Notes: generated by a model not told the origin, from the sequence alone. 64,000 nucleotides of DNA from Paramecium sonneborni (GCA_905182985.1 CAJJDN010000150.1:1-64000); one strand, 5' to 3'. Positions 1 through 13,363 are shown, numbered from the stretch's first letter. Program-made: numbers and translations.

Positions 1-204
1 TACAATTTCAATATTTTCAACATTAAATGAAGTTAAAAACTAATGGATTAATTTAGCAGATTAAAAAAACTTTGATAAATTAATAAAATATGTATTTACT
101 TTATTAATTCAATAAATTACTGTAGTTTAAAAATAAAGGAAAGATGTTTTTGTATGAAAAACTAAAACTTAAATATATAAATTAATATAAATTATTATAA
201 TTTT

Positions 205-3200
205 CATCCAAATAATCTTTTTAATAAATTTTGGGATTATTTTTATTCTAATGTTTTTATTTTATCGATTGCAAATTAAGAATTTGGGTTGATATTTCTA
301 ATTTAGTCGCAAACTAACTTTGCTTACTCAAAATTATTTAAAGCTATTAAGCAATTAACTAAATCTAAAATAATGGATACCTTTAATTTCATATGATTTT
401 TCCCTTTTAGGATAAACATCAATCATTTTATTGCACAAAGAAATAGAATCTTCATAAAAACCTAAGTTTTCTAATGAAGAGACTAAAAATAACATAAATG
501 ATCACTTTTCATTTCTTTAGCATATTTGGATTGTTATTTAACACCTAATAATTAATCACATACCTTAATGGCTTGAAGATGATTATTTAGGATTTATAAA
601 CAATAGACTAAATATAAATTAAAGAAAACTTTTCATTTTAAAAGCATATTACCATTCAGAATTTATACTTAACATTTCATCACATACTTAAACTGCTTAG
701 TCATACTTATTTAATTTTTCCAAGAATTCAACTAAAAATTAAAAGTAATCTACCTTTCGTTTCTAAAGCAAATTTAAATTTAGAACAAATGTTTTGCATC
801 TTGTCGCATACTGAAATAGCATGATCGTATTTTTATATGTTTTCTAAGCATTTTACTAAACAGTAAATTATTTGATTACTCTTTTTTTGATAAGCAATAT
901 TGCACTTAAAATCAATATCTAAAACTTAATCACAGACTTAAATAGCGATATCAAACTTATTTAACTTTTATAAGCAATTTACTAAATTACAATTGATATT
1001 ACTTTTAATTAGATAAGCGTAAATCCATTTAAAATCAATACTGATCATATAATCGCAAGCTTCAATTGCTCTCACATATAATTCTAATTTTGTTAAAAAT
1101 TATACTAAATTTAAATTCATTATTTTACTTTTCATTTTTAGAACTTTTTTATTAAGAGGAATCTTTTGCAAAAATTAATCACAAACTTCAAGAGCTAATT
1201 AAAAATTGTTTTATTTGCTTAAGCATTGAACTAATAAAAGTTTATTATACTTTTTGCTTCATAAGCATATTTATTAGAATCAATGTTTATCATAAAATCA
1301 CATAATTAAATCGCTTCATTAAGCTTTTTTAATTTTATCAAGCAATAAACTTAAGGAAAAATAAATGATATACGCTTCATATCAAAAATTTTGTAATCTT
1401 TTGGTTTAGCTTAAATGCTATTAAACATTTAATCACAGATTTCAAGAACTATCTCATACTTTTTAAGAATATATAAGCATTCAACTATATAATAGAATAC
1501 TGATTACTTTTTAAATAGGATGCCAAAGTCTGTTTTGGATCGATTTCTAGCATTTTATCACAGACTTGAATAGCTTAAGCATATAACTGTAATTTTATCA
1601 ATTATTTAACTGAAAATAGTTTATAATAAATTACCTTATTACTCGTAAGCCTCTTTTTATAAAGGATCTAATTAAATCACCAGTTCACAGGTTTTTTAAG
1701 CTTATTAATATTTTTTGAGTAGATATAAACATTTGCCTAAATAGAGTGTTTTTTACTTTTTATTTCTAATGCAAAAATCCAATTTGAATTTATATATAGC
1801 ATTTAATCACAAATTTAAAGAGCCTCTTAATACTTTTTACCTCTATATAAGCATAAGACTAAAATGTAATGGATTTTTACTCTTCATTTCATATGCCTAA
1901 TTTGATTTTAGATTCTGATTTATCATCTTATCACAAGTTATTGCAGCTTCATCAAAGAAATGTAACTTTTTTAAGCATTTCACTAAAAAGTTGAGTTATA
2001 ATTACGCTTAATATCCAAAACAATTTGCTTATTTTGGTTAATTTCTATCATCTAATCACATAATTTAATAACTTAATTATAATTTTTTAAGTTTAAAAAG
2101 CATTTTACTAAAATAAGTCAAAGATTACTTTTTCTTTCCAAATTATCAACAATTTCCACAATTTCTTCAAATTTTTTTGATTTTCTTTAACAACTTACTA
2201 AATCATTAGAAATTTTTCACCTTTCAAGATTTTCACTTTTTAATTCTAAGGGAAAAGTTTTAACACTAAATCACAAACTTGGATAGCATCATCATAACGC
2301 TAGAGTTTTTTTAATGAATAAACTTAAGGTTTTATTGTTTTATTACTTTTCATTTTATATGCAAAACTCAAATTTTAACACATATTTATCAAATTATCGC
2401 AAATATATATCACTTGTTCAAATTTTTTTTATTTCATCAAGCATTATACTAAAGTTAAGAAGGAAATTACTCTATAAGCTATAAAGCTTTAAATCTTAGG
2501 GATAAAGTCTTAACATTAAATCACAGCCTTTAAAAGCAGAATCATATAATTATTGTTTGAACAGACATTTCACTAAGTTTTTAAAAATATTTTAACTTTT
2601 CAGAAAAAATGCATAAGGTAATCGACAATTTATTTTTATCATCTTATCACAAATTATTATGGCTTAATTATATAATTTTAATTTCTTTAAGCATTTAACT
2701 AATTATTGTAAAATAATTACGCTTAATCTCCTAAAACATTTGATTGTTTGGTTTGATTTCTATCATTTAATCGCATATGTCAATAACAATTGAAAATTTC
2801 TTTTATTTGTATAAGCATTTGACTAAAATAAGCTGATGATTACTTTTTGCTACATAGGCTAACACATATTTTGGATTAGTATTTATTAGCAAATTGCAGG
2901 TTTCATAAACCTAACTATATAATTTCAATTTCATGAAACTTTTAACTAAGGCATGAAAGATAAATTTACTCTTCAAATCATGCAATCTTACTATTTATGG
3001 AGCAATTTGCAACATATTGTCACATACTTAAATAAGTTAATCATACTAGAATGATTTGATTAAGTAATTAGCTAAAAATCAATGTATAATTACCTTTTAG
3101 ACCAAAAGCTTTGAAATATTAAGGAAAAACCTTTATCATTTAATCGCAAAATAAAATAGCTTAATCATTACTTTTTATCTTTAGTAAATACTTAACTAAA

Positions 3201-5081
3201 TTATAATAGGTAATTACTGTTTATCTTTTAAGCATAAACAAATTTAGGATCTATTTTTATTATTGTTTAGCAAGTTTCAATTACATTATTAAACTCTCCC
3301 TTTTGCATAAAACATTAAACTAGATAAAAATTTTTTATACTTTTTATTTTATATGCCTCATTCCAAAATTTATCTAATATTAGCATTTAATCACATATGG
3401 AAATAGCCTCGTCAATTTTTTTCAATTAAAATAAGCATTGGGCTTAAAATATATAAAAACTTACCTTTTCTTTTCAAACAATATTTTTATTTAATGTTTC
3501 CATCTAATGTCTAGTCAAAGATAGCAATCGCCTCTTGATATTAATTTTTCTAGATCAATTATTCTCCTTTTATTTTGAGAAATTAATTACCTAAAATATT
3601 GATTAGAATTTAATTTTATGGATTAATTTTGAATAAACCTTCCTCTTCTTTCATCTCTTTATTCTTTATATTTATTAATTCTATTTTATTCCTGAATATT
3701 TACTCTTGCATACTTATGCTGATATTGATTATTTGTTGAAATACTCAATAATCTTAAGAACTTTTTAAGCTTAATTAACATCATTTTAAATAATTAAAAC
3801 AAAGGCTTATTATGGCAATATGGTTACATTTATATGTTAACATAGCAATATTATTTGGAAAAAAAATAAGACATTTGTTGCATTATTATAGACACTCTTC
3901 AAATTCTTGCTGAAAATATAGTTGAAGTACTGTAATTTTAATAAGTACTTTACTTTAAAACTCGAGAATATCATAGTTATTCGGGAATTTACCCAAAGCT
4001 TTTTCCAATTAAATTTTTGCATCCTCTATATTATATTATGAGAATAGCAGGCCACCTTAAATTTAAACAACTATTACATTTTGAAAGATAACCATGAGGA
4101 GTATCCATATCTAAAGTAATGGCATTTTGATAAGAACTTTAAGCTTCTAAAAAATTAAATATCAGTTGTTAACACAACCCTTTACAATATATAATTTATT
4201 TACCTTTATAGTAATGTGATTTTTAATCATTTTTATTAATTTTCAAAGCCTTTTCATATTCATCAGAAGCCAATTAATATTCGAGCATATATCTATGACA
4301 CTCCCCTAAAAATAACTCGAATTTAACCTTTAGCAAAGTATATTTGAGGATTATTATTACCATATATTTCGGTTTAGTTTAATATTTCTAATGCTTTTTA
4401 ATAATCTTATTTGATTATTAAGTAATCTCCTACTAATAAAAAGATTGTTTACCTATCCCAATTTAAGCTAAATAATTTTAGGGATTAATTTTTAAAATTT
4501 CTTCATAATACATCAATCCTTTTTCATAGAGTTTAGATTTGATTAAGTGATTACCTATTATTAATTATAAAAAATAAACCGATTTTAAGATAGGTTTCTT
4601 CGTTTTTCTCTATTACAAAATCTAATTAATATTTTTAAAGCAATTCATCAAACCTTTTTGCCTATTTTCCAAAAACCTGCTATTAAATCTCAAATGTTTC
4701 TTATATGTTATCAAATTCTTATAAAAATCTGAATATATTTTAAAAATTGGATTAATCCAACAAATAAATTGTGGATTTCAATCCATAAATTTAATCTTCA
4801 AATCCTCTTATAAAAATTTTAAAAGATTTTAAAAGAGTTTCGAATTGTTTCTAGAAATAAGAAACATGTTGTTCTAATCTTTCAACTTAATTATTTATGA
4901 ATTGGTAAAGATTCTAGATCAATTGAATTGATCTTTGATGCATTATATGTTATCCCTCTTAAAGACACTAGAAACAGAAAATTTTATTCTAATTGCAATT
5001 CTTTTCAGTACAAAAATACTTCACATCTTCTTAATGATACTTACATCTGAAATTCTATTGAAAATCTTTATTTTATTGCAT
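205..5081 (-). CDS. B-box-like / tetratricopeptide (TPR) array protein, ~1,350 residues
   Basis: A scaffold-type protein. The N-terminus (about residues 12-50) has a zinc-binding B-box-like pattern, starting CKYHQEDVKYFC and followed by further Cys and His. A coiled stretch follows to about residue 190. The rest is a long array of 34-residue TPR units, about 28-30 in number, with the recurring pattern KCxxxLxxYxxAIxxCDxMLxIxP. TPR solenoids bind other proteins; no partner can be named. The ATG at 5079-5081 opens directly into the B-box and the TGA at 205-207 follows the last unit. About 33 introns of 20-25 bases are needed to keep the frame, and almost every TPR unit carries one, in phase 1, at the same place. 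B-box plus TPR proteins form large families in Paramecium (family knowledge). Some exon edges are uncertain, but the array itself is clear. Confidence 0.85.
350..3620 (-). repeat. DNA-level tandem repeat: TPR unit plus embedded intron, period ~125 bp
   Basis: Within the TPR gene the unit repeats every ~119-134 bases: 102 coding bases (34 residues) plus an intron of about 22-25 bases. Intron 3' ends (CTA on the + strand) lie near 359, 483, 608, 732, 854, 982, 1104, 1231, 1350, 1484, 1610 and 1737, and the series continues to about 3475. The units differ strongly in sequence, so the array is old, yet the intron slot is kept. Confidence 0.85.
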
Positions 5082-5696
5082 GGAATTAAAAATAATAAAA
5101 TTAATTAGGCATATTTATATACTTAGAATTTTTATTATTTATACATAAAACATAATTATTTAATCTAAAATTTTATTACGGAAAATAATAAACTAAACTC
5201 AAACCTTTGTTTTGTATTTTTTATAATTAAGAATTATTTTTCATATAATTTCTTTTATATTTTGATACCATAAGCGAAAATCATAACTTAAATTCTATAC
5301 TTTGAACTTGAGAACTTTAGATTAGTATGTTAAAATTTTCATTTATGACACTTAAATTGATTCTGAGTTTGTAAAATGATAAACTTTTATTATTACTTTG
5401 ATAATATTCTTTAGCTTTTATATATTTTTCTGACTGTTTTATACTTCTTAATAAAACTAGAGATATATCAATTCTTAATAACTTTAAAATTTGAAGGTTT
5501 CATTTTTTTTAAAAAAGTTGGCTATTCCTTAAGGGATTTTGGTAAAAATTATTTGATGACAATATTATTATTTTACTTTAGTTTAGTATTATTTGTTCTT
5601 AAAGAGACTATATATGTAAGTAATAACAAAAAAGCTAAGAAACAGCATAAATTTAGAATTTGAAAGAATATTATTATTAATATAAAAACGGTAATA
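5082..5696. other. Intergenic, A+T-rich
   Basis: Shared upstream region of the divergent TPR and trichocyst matrix protein genes. One frame stays open for about 94 codons (5377-5663, +), but this is within chance for a code with a single stop, and nothing in it is recognisable. Confidence 0.5.
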
Positions 5697-6959
5697 ATGA
5701 AGGGAATTATATTTGCAGTTCTAATTTGTTTTTCATTTGGATTGCCAGTTCAACCAAAATTAGATGAATAGAAAGTGGATGAATTAAATAATGGAAAACT
5801 GTCGAAATTTATTTTAGCATTCGCTTAATTATCAAGTATGTTGGAAAGACCTTTAGGTTGTATAATTAAATAAGCTTTAAGTTGATCTGGATTTTGCGGT
5901 GTAAGATTTGAGTGAAGATTTAAAAGAAATGCAAGAAGAGGTTTCATAAGACTTTTTTTAGAGATCAGCATAGCATAAAAAAATAATTGATGATTTAGAT
6001 GTTTTATTAGGAAATGCTTAGATTGAAATAAGCAACAGTATTAATCTTGTAGAAAATGTACTAAAAAACTAACTTGTATTTGTCATATATTTAAGAAATA
6101 GGTATAATTAAATAATAAGTAATCCTCATTGCAAGATTTTGTGAGTTAAAATAGAGTGGCTATTCAAAGAGAAGATTTGATGCATTAAACAAACAGCAAA
6201 CAATATGAGGAAAAGAGTACGTGAAAGTCTCAGTATTTTTTTAGTTACTGATCATTAGACAGCATTGAAGATTTTAGACAAAGCATTGGATATTGTATAA
6301 AAGTTTATTTCTGGAGAGTTGGATATAAATTAAAGAGTATTATTAACTATTAAATAATAAAATAGGATCCAGTTTAAAGAGATGTATAGGAGTTATCTGG
6401 ATGTCTTAATAAAAGATATGGAAATTATCCATTAGTAGCAGCTTTAATAGAAAGTGTTCCTACTTTTGAGAATATGAAACAACTCAAAAAAATAAGACAA
6501 AAACTTGTTAAAATTAAACAAGCTGTTTAAGATTAATACAATGAAGACTTGTTTCATGATAGAACCTAAACATCCTTGTATGAGAAGAGAAAAGCTCAAT
6601 TAGAGAAGGAACATTCAATATTCTAGTAATAAATAGCAGACAACATGTTTTCAATAAATACAATATAATGTAAGTTGATAAGGTACTCATGAATTAGAAA
6701 AGATAAAAGTGGAAGAGGACTTTTAAGATATGAGAAGAGATGACGTTAAGAGATATGCTTAGTAAAGACAAGATGAGAATGAGGCATTTGCCTATGAGAT
6801 TGCTATATTTTAAGATTTAAAAAATATGTATTTAACAGAATAGTAGCTAAGTGAATAGGCAGTAAAGTAATCATTCTAAATATTATTAGTTTCATTAATA
6901 CAAAATAATTTTCTGACTTACTTAGAAGTAATTTAGATATAGCCCTTAGAAAGAAATGA
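5697..6959 (+). CDS. Trichocyst matrix protein-like secreted protein
   Basis: Probable trichocyst matrix protein (TMP), a secretory protein that is proteolytically processed and crystallises inside Paramecium trichocysts. It begins with a signal peptide (MKGIIFAVLICFSFGLPVQ) and continues as mostly helical, Gln/Glu/Lys-rich sequence with heptad-like spacing. Near the middle is GNYPLVAALIES, a segment of the type seen between the two core domains of TMPs. The spliced product is about 368 residues, close to the usual ~370. About six introns are required: 5' ones near 5852 and 6077, and a last one of 23 bases near 6870 that leads to the ending LRSNLDIALRKK and the TGA at 6957-6959. Without that last intron the frame would run on to 7053 into the convergent neighbour. 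Family assignment rests on signal peptide, length and this motif. Confidence 0.72.
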
Positions 6960-6965
6960 TGAAGA

Positions 6966-7400
6966 TCATTCGATAATTATATATTAATCATTTTCTTCAA
7001 AATAGTTTAATAATATTTCTGGATTGTGTTATACAATTAAAGAATACGGATGATATGAATCTGATGGTTTAGTACTTCCAAACTATTTCCATGAAATCAA
7101 AAATTTTGCCTCATTTAAAGTGTGTCCAGTGTGAGACAATATTTTTTCTGGTTAATTCTTTCCAAATTATCCTCCTTTTTTAAGATCCTATTATGAACAT
7201 TTGGAAGTTCTTAATTGGAGGGATTTTTTTTTTTAAGCTGTAAGAAATTGTGCCTATTCACTTTTTACTTCTTCCTTTTTCAAGTAGCCACCTCCTCTTT
7301 TAGTTTATTTTGGTTAAGGATTGTGTTTTTAAATATGATGAGATTATTCTAAAATCGTCGAAAATTATTTTTCACATTTTACCATTCTTTCTTCAATCAT
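6966..7400 (-). CDS. Small chromodomain-like protein, 144 residues
   Basis: A single-exon frame from the ATG at 7398-7400 to the TGA at 6966-6968. The N-terminal half is basic and Gly/Lys-rich (RGGGYLKKEE). The C-terminal ~60 residues resemble a chromo or chromo-shadow fold, with an EKIL opening, an FLISWKQFG core (compare the LVKWKGF core of chromodomains), and a closing helix NPEILLNYFEENDQYI. Chromodomains bind methylated histone tails or other chromatin proteins. Not all aromatic-cage residues can be assigned, so histone binding is not established. The gene is convergent with the trichocyst matrix gene, whose stop lies only six bases away. Confidence 0.55.
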
Positions 7401-7539
7401 TTTAATTAAATAATGAATATTAATATAGTCTTTAAGTATAGTATATAAAATTAATTGCTGAATCTACTTCTATAATTTTTATAAAACATTTAAAGGTTTT
7501 TGTGTAAGAGTGTTATTTGAGTAATATTAATTTATTAAA

Positions 7540-8478
7540 ATGGCAGAAAGAATTGTATTTAATAATTAGGCTGCTCAACATATCTAAGCTTACATTGATT
7601 ATTGCAATGTAGTTGGAGATAATGGAGGTCCCTTATTAAGCGAGAAGGAGTATGAGGCTTTAAAAAAGAAATAATAAGAAGTTTAGTAATAAAAATATTT
7701 AGAACATAAAAAACCGTGTTTATGCTACATGGAAGAATAGTAAAGGAATGGAATGTAAATAGATTGGCCCAGCTAGTATGTGTTTTTGTGGACATAGATT
7801 TAAAGAACATGAATATATGATGCCAAAGAATAAAAAAGTACAGTTATTTTAAAATATCAGGTTGTTTGCAAAAACAAGCAATGTAGTTGTCCCTAATTTA
7901 ATTATATCCCAATTTTTGGATCATAAGATCTAAAATGTGTTTGTCATCATTCTTATACAGAACATGATCCAATCACAAAAAAGTGTACAAAAGGATAATG
8001 TGGGTGTAACACTCGGTTTTAGAGTAGTTGGTTATGTACTTGTGGTTAAAAATATAATGATCATGTGACCATAATTGAAACAAGAGATGAGAGACTCGCT
8101 TAAGGAAAACCTGTTGATGATATAAGGCCAGATGGTTCAGCAATTCCATATATGCCTGGTGGAGTTGCTAGTTTTTAAGCTTTAGTTGATGGAGCTGATG
8201 GTTATTAGGCATATATAGATGAATTGGGAGGGCAAAAATTAGCTCTTGGATATCAATAGTAAAAGGCTATTGAAAATGATCCAAAGAAACAAAAATTACA
8301 AAATTTGAATAAGAAGTTTGCTCCTTAATAATAATAATAGCAATAATAATAGGATCAATTAGACTAATTTGTTAATGAAAATAGTGCCAATTAAGTAGTT
8401 TCAAAAGACAGTCTGTTACATTTGTTCAACACACCTCATATTTATGGAAGGGCTCAAATTGGATATAAAAAATATTGA
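7540..8478 (+). CDS. FAM221-family protein
   Basis: Homologue of the conserved but functionally unknown FAM221A/B family. Typical features in order: YIDYCNVVGDNGGPLLSEKEYE near the start, VYATWKNSKGMECKQIGP, CFCGHRFKEH at about residue 90, CKNKQCSCP, CVCHHSYTEHDP, a third Cys-rich group CTCGQKYNDH, and ETRDERLAQGKPVDDI shortly after. The paired Cys/His groups look like metal-binding knuckles. Two introns join the frames: GTTTAG...TTTAG near 7681 (22 bases) and GTACAG...ATCAG near 7839 (23 bases). A poly-Gln run written in TAA/TAG/CAA codons sits near residue 250. Length (~297 residues) matches the family. Confidence 0.9.
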
Positions 8479-8547
8479 TGTCTAGATATTATTCATCTGT
8501 AATGAAGAATTAAAGATTAGGTCTCAATTAAATAAATAATATAATCA

Positions 8548-11167
8548 TCATTCTTCATTCCTCTTAAACATATTTGTTTTTATTAACGAAGCTTTTACTC
8601 CTCTTATGTATTCTATCAGCAATCTTTGTCTTCTAAGAATCAAGATCATTTTTGATAATCTTTATTTATTATTTATACATTCATATACTTAGTTAATCTT
8701 GGTTGTTTCCATCTTCAAATTATCAATCATCTGCTTAACTTCATTATTTTATATAGGAATTATAATTTTATTTTATTAATCCTCTTTTTCAGAAGGAACT
8801 TCAAAAGAAGTTACATCTTCATAATGCTAAATCGAATCAAAATTAGAATGAATTTTGAAATCAACTTTCTTAGTTTACTCTTTTTCTGATTACTCTTCTA
8901 TTTATTTTTTTGGGGATATTACAATAGGATGACTCATAATCCAATTTAACTTACTTTTGAAATACTCGCTCTTTTAGTCCTTCTTAGATTCATAATACTC
9001 AACTCCTTTCTGATTGTTTCATATGATTATTGATACCATATACAATTGAATTAAATTATTTAATGCTGTGCTATCTTAATATTTACTAGTCATTAATGTA
9101 ATATCATTTTTTAAAATCTATTCAGCAAAATCTTTTGGTAATTCACCTAAATTGTGAATACTTGTTACTCCTATATTTTTAACTCTATCCTAATTTGCCT
9201 AAGAATGACATAATAAAATTGTAAATATTAATTTATATTATTTAGTTGAGGTTTTGCATCTATAACAATAACATTTTATATAAATAACATTCAAGTAATC
9301 TTTTTGTTTCTGTTAGTAGGTGTAGATGCTTATTTACTAGATTAGGATATAGTTGGTAAATTTTCAGGTATTCTAATTTATCTTGTTGAATTGCATAATC
9401 TTGCCATCTAATTAACTTCTGACCCTTCTGCTAGTATTGGCTAATCCTCAAATTAATCTTAAATTTATTTTCTATGAGAATTTTAAATAGCAATTCTGTG
9501 TAAATCAATATGTTTCTTTGATTCAGTTTTTTACAATTAAGTTGTTGGGATATCTAGAAATAATTTAAATAATTACCAGAAATATCTCTAGATCCAAGTC
9601 TATTAAGTTTAGAACTATATTAACTGAATTTTGAAGCTCCAACAACAGAAGGTGCTTTCATTTCAATTTTTGCAAATGAATTATTGGAAGCACATGAAAT
9701 AGATTCAATAGAATTTAAATTTCCTGTAAAAGCTGTTTATCTCTATTCTAAATTTAAATCTATTGATCCCATTCTTACATTGTTCTTGTATTATTAATTA
9801 TAGTCATTTAAATTATTTTAATATTTTTCCAACTTGATTTGATGTTCTTTTGCTAATTCTTTAAAATAAGGATGTCTTAAGCACTATTATATAAAATTAA
9901 ATAAATACCTCACTTGAACTTAATCTATCCTGAGCTTTTTTTAATAACATAGATCTAATTAAATCCTACATCTAAATAGGAGCTGATTTAAATAAGGAAT
10001 CATCAAAATCAATAATACAATCCTTATTTGCTTTAAGTATTGCTTTTTAATCTTTTCCTGTGAATGGTTGGCCTCCAGTCTAGATTTAGAATGAGATTAA
10101 AAAATACAATTAATAGATACAGAATGATTCCAGCACTAAAAACATCACATTTCTCATCATAAAATTATTAGCCATCAATATATTCCAAAATTTCTGGAGC
10201 AACAAATCCAGGAGTACCACATCTTTTAAATAAAATGTTATCATCTTATAAGTATGCTGCCAATCCAAAATCAGCTAATATAATTTCATAGTTATTTTCA
10301 AAAGATTTAAGAAGTAGATTTTCAGGTTTGAGATCTCTATGAGCAATACTAAATTAATGCAAATGATTTAAAGCAGATAGTAAATTAAATGCCAATCTTT
10401 ATAATGTTTCAGCAGGTAAAAAACCTATAAATTAAGAATGATAATACCTGTTTCTCTTACTCTTTATAGAAGTTCTCCTCCTGCCACAATATCAACAACA
10501 AAATAGACAGAATTGGCTGTTTCATGTACTTCATGTAATTTTAAAATGTTTGGATGATTTAATTTTCTCATTACTTTCATTTCATTCAAAAGACTCTCAA
10601 TTCCTTTATGCTGTTGTTACATGAAAGATTTGCTAAAAGCCTTGATAGCATATTATGTATTATTCTCCTTTTTAGTAGCTAGATAAACTTTTGCAAAACT
10701 TCCTTTTCCAATTAATTTTGAAACTATAAAAGCTTCATGGAAATTCTCTAGAAGACAAAGCTTCCTAAAATGAATTCTCCATTAATCATAAATAGATTTG
10801 TCAGATAGAAAGATCTCTAAGACTTTAGTTTAGTATTATAATCGGAATCCATACTACTCTTCATCAGAATTCAATTAAACTAAATGATCAGCACCTGGTT
10901 CAATGTAAGTCAAATGAGTTGTCAGGAGAGGGGCACATTTTAATTTATCTACAGTTACTTTGTAAATGTATTCTAATCCTAATACTATGAAGATAGGTTT
11001 GACACCAACTTTCCCTGCAGTCAAAAATTCTTATTCGACTAAAAATGTTTGAGACTTTTATATTTTATGAAATTGGTTACGTCCAAAACAGACTTATCAC
11101 ATGTTTACCAAAATTTATTCCTGGTTTTTCCAAAATCAAAGATAGAAATTACTTTTTATTCAGTCAT
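8548..11167 (-). CDS. Serine/threonine protein kinase with N-terminal PH-like region and long coiled tail
   Basis: Calcium/calmodulin-kinase-like Ser/Thr kinase of about 800 residues. Residues ~1-140 resemble a PH-type region that ends in a YDQWRIHFRKLC helix. The kinase domain starts at about residue 147 with a glycine loop IGKGSFAKVYLA, a lysine in YAIKAF, HRDLKPENLLL, ADFGLA, and GTPGFVAPEIL. All catalytic residues are present. The tail is Ser/Thr- and charge-rich, then helical. At 9288-9293 the unspliced DNA reads TGA directly followed by ATG, which looks like two genes. Two introns (28 bases ending AACAG and 29 bases ending TATAG) remove both codons and give one continuous protein reading RLLEYAKPQLNNINQYLQFYYDRVKN. 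The stop is the TGA at 8548-8550. Confidence 0.85.
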
Positions 11168-13363
11168 TAATCTATACTACTGACGCAAAAAAAATAATTT
11201 AATAAATAAGTTTAATTATCAAGACCTTTTTACCATTTTATTAGCACCAATATTTATTCATCTTTTAACTTAAATTAAAACTTCTCTTCCTCTATTTATG
11301 GGTTTCGTAATTGATTATAAATGATGCTTTTTATTATTCGTTTTCTATAAATTCTAAGATTACTCATTCAAAACTTACATGATGGAGTAAATAAATAATT
11401 GTACTAAGTTGCATAAGATTTAAAACAGATTTTAATCCATCCTATATTTAATCAAGTTTAGATGCTTAATCCTAAATCATCTTTTATTTTGTCTAAAGAA
11501 CTAAATTATAAACCATGAAACATACCTTTAAATATTTTATTTTGAACTATTACAATTTCTCTGAAACTTCTCAGTTTCTGAATTTTCAAGTTCGACCTTA
11601 GTATTTACAAAATCGGTCTATTCAGTTTAATCTCTAAAAAATTATAACAAAATAAACAATTCAGAATTACTAAAAATGTCTTTTGAATAGGTAGATACAT
11701 AAAGTAAATATTTTACTTGCATTTGAAATATGATTTATAATAGTATCAAAATAAATTCCAGTTGTATTGATAGTATTCTGTATCTTAATTCATCCTTAAT
11801 AATACCAATTTTTTTCTCACTAACCTTTTTTTATTAAACACAATTCAAAATTTCTCAAACTTCTATTATAAAAACTTAGACACTTTATTTTTTTCATATT
11901 CTCTATTCTTTGCCAATTTTACACATGAATTAGATCTCAATTGAAATTTCATTTTCTAAATTCTTTGATCTCTTCTCTCTAATTTCAATAGATTTTTTTG
12001 ATTCGCAAAAAAAGAAATTGAATTGTTATTTGAAGCTTTCTTTTCCAATAACTATTTTAATTTATATGTGAATACAGGTTTGTCTTAATTTCGAGGAATC
12101 TGCAATATTACTTCTGGTTTAAATTTAATATTAATTTATTCAACTGGTTCTGTGTATGTACATCCTATAAACTCACCTAATCTATAATCATAGTCTGCTG
12201 AATATTATGACTGGCTGTTCCTTTTCTTTATATTGATTATTTTATCTTAAGTAACTAATTGATTCCTTTTAAATTAATTGATTGTCTAAATCATCTATTT
12301 TTATTTGATAAACCTATATCAATTAATTTTAATTATAAATCCATAGCAAAAAATTACAATTAATTTATTCAAAATCTCTTACTTTATAATCTAAATATTG
12401 ATTAACAAAACTCAAACCAATTTAAAAATATTATTCTTCATTCTTATTTACCTAGAGTCTCGACAAAATTATAAAATTATCCCCTTTATTTTGAATTTAA
12501 GCTTTCTTCCATTAAAAATTTTCTAAAAAATACTTAAATTTTAATAATTATATAATCAAGATTAATCAAAATTGTACAATGTTTATAATATTTATAAGAT
12601 AAGCTGTTGATTAGACTCTCATAAAATTTTATTGATGAATTAGATATTTTTTGTTTTGAATGGTAAATTTGAGAAAGTTGGACATAAATATTTTTCAAAT
12701 TTTTATATATCATTGTTCTTATATCATTCATTAGCAATCTTAAATTACCTTGAATTCTTCCAATTTGACAATTCTTTTGGATCAAATTTCTAATGATGAG
12801 ATCGACACTGACTAGCTGACCTAGATTTTATGAAATCTGACATCTGTTTAAATATTTTTTGCATCTTCTTCTAATCTGAATCTGACATAATCTCTTTATG
12901 ATCCTCAATAAACTATTAATATAATCTCTATTCTTTATTAGTCCAATGACCTTCATATATTGATAATAAAAGTCATACCTTTTTTAAAGATTTTGCTTTT
13001 CTTATTTTTTTTCTTTTTCCATTTGTTCAATTTAGTTCCAGATGTTTTAGAAATGCCATATTAATTATTATCAAGACTTGTTGGCATTTCAGTTTGTTCT
13101 ATTTATTAAGATTTCTATTATGTATCTGATGTCTTTTCTGCAATTTTGATTATGTTATGCTAATTTTGTGTTTCAGGCCTAATCAATTCGAATTTAATCG
13201 TTGAAAACTAATACCAATGGTTGTTGGTAAAGTTTCCATATTAAGATTAAGGATACAACCATGAATATTAATATGAAGGTTGACAAAAGTTGAAAGAACC
13301 TAGAAATAAACTTTTTGTTTTTGTACTTTTTAAGTCTTAAGGATAATAAGCAAAAGGAAACAT
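11160..13363 (-). CDS. Myb/SANT-like DNA-binding protein, 3' half uncertain
   Basis: The N-terminal ~150 residues are low-complexity (MFPFAYYPQDLK...). Then follows a divergent SANT/Myb-like domain: GHWTNKEQRLYQQFIEDHKE, an IFKQMSDFIKSR helix and SASQCRSHHQKF. Such single-repeat Myb-like domains are numerous in Paramecium and suggest DNA binding. The start at 13361-13363 and introns near 13305, 12980 and 12510 give a consistent N-terminal half. Downstream frames remain protein-like (for example DYRLGEFIGCTYTEPVEQ) but need several more introns. An in-frame TGA at 11845-11847 and another at 11452-11454 lie in possible introns or may be true stops, so the 3' end could be 11845, 11452 or as far as 11160. 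The last option would overlap the kinase start by eight bases. Confidence 0.55.

Noticed and set aside
7055..7515. A + strand frame of ~150 codons, MNLMVQYFQTISMKSKILPH
   Set aside because: It lies antisense to the chromodomain-like gene, has poor composition, and this length is not rare with a single stop codon.
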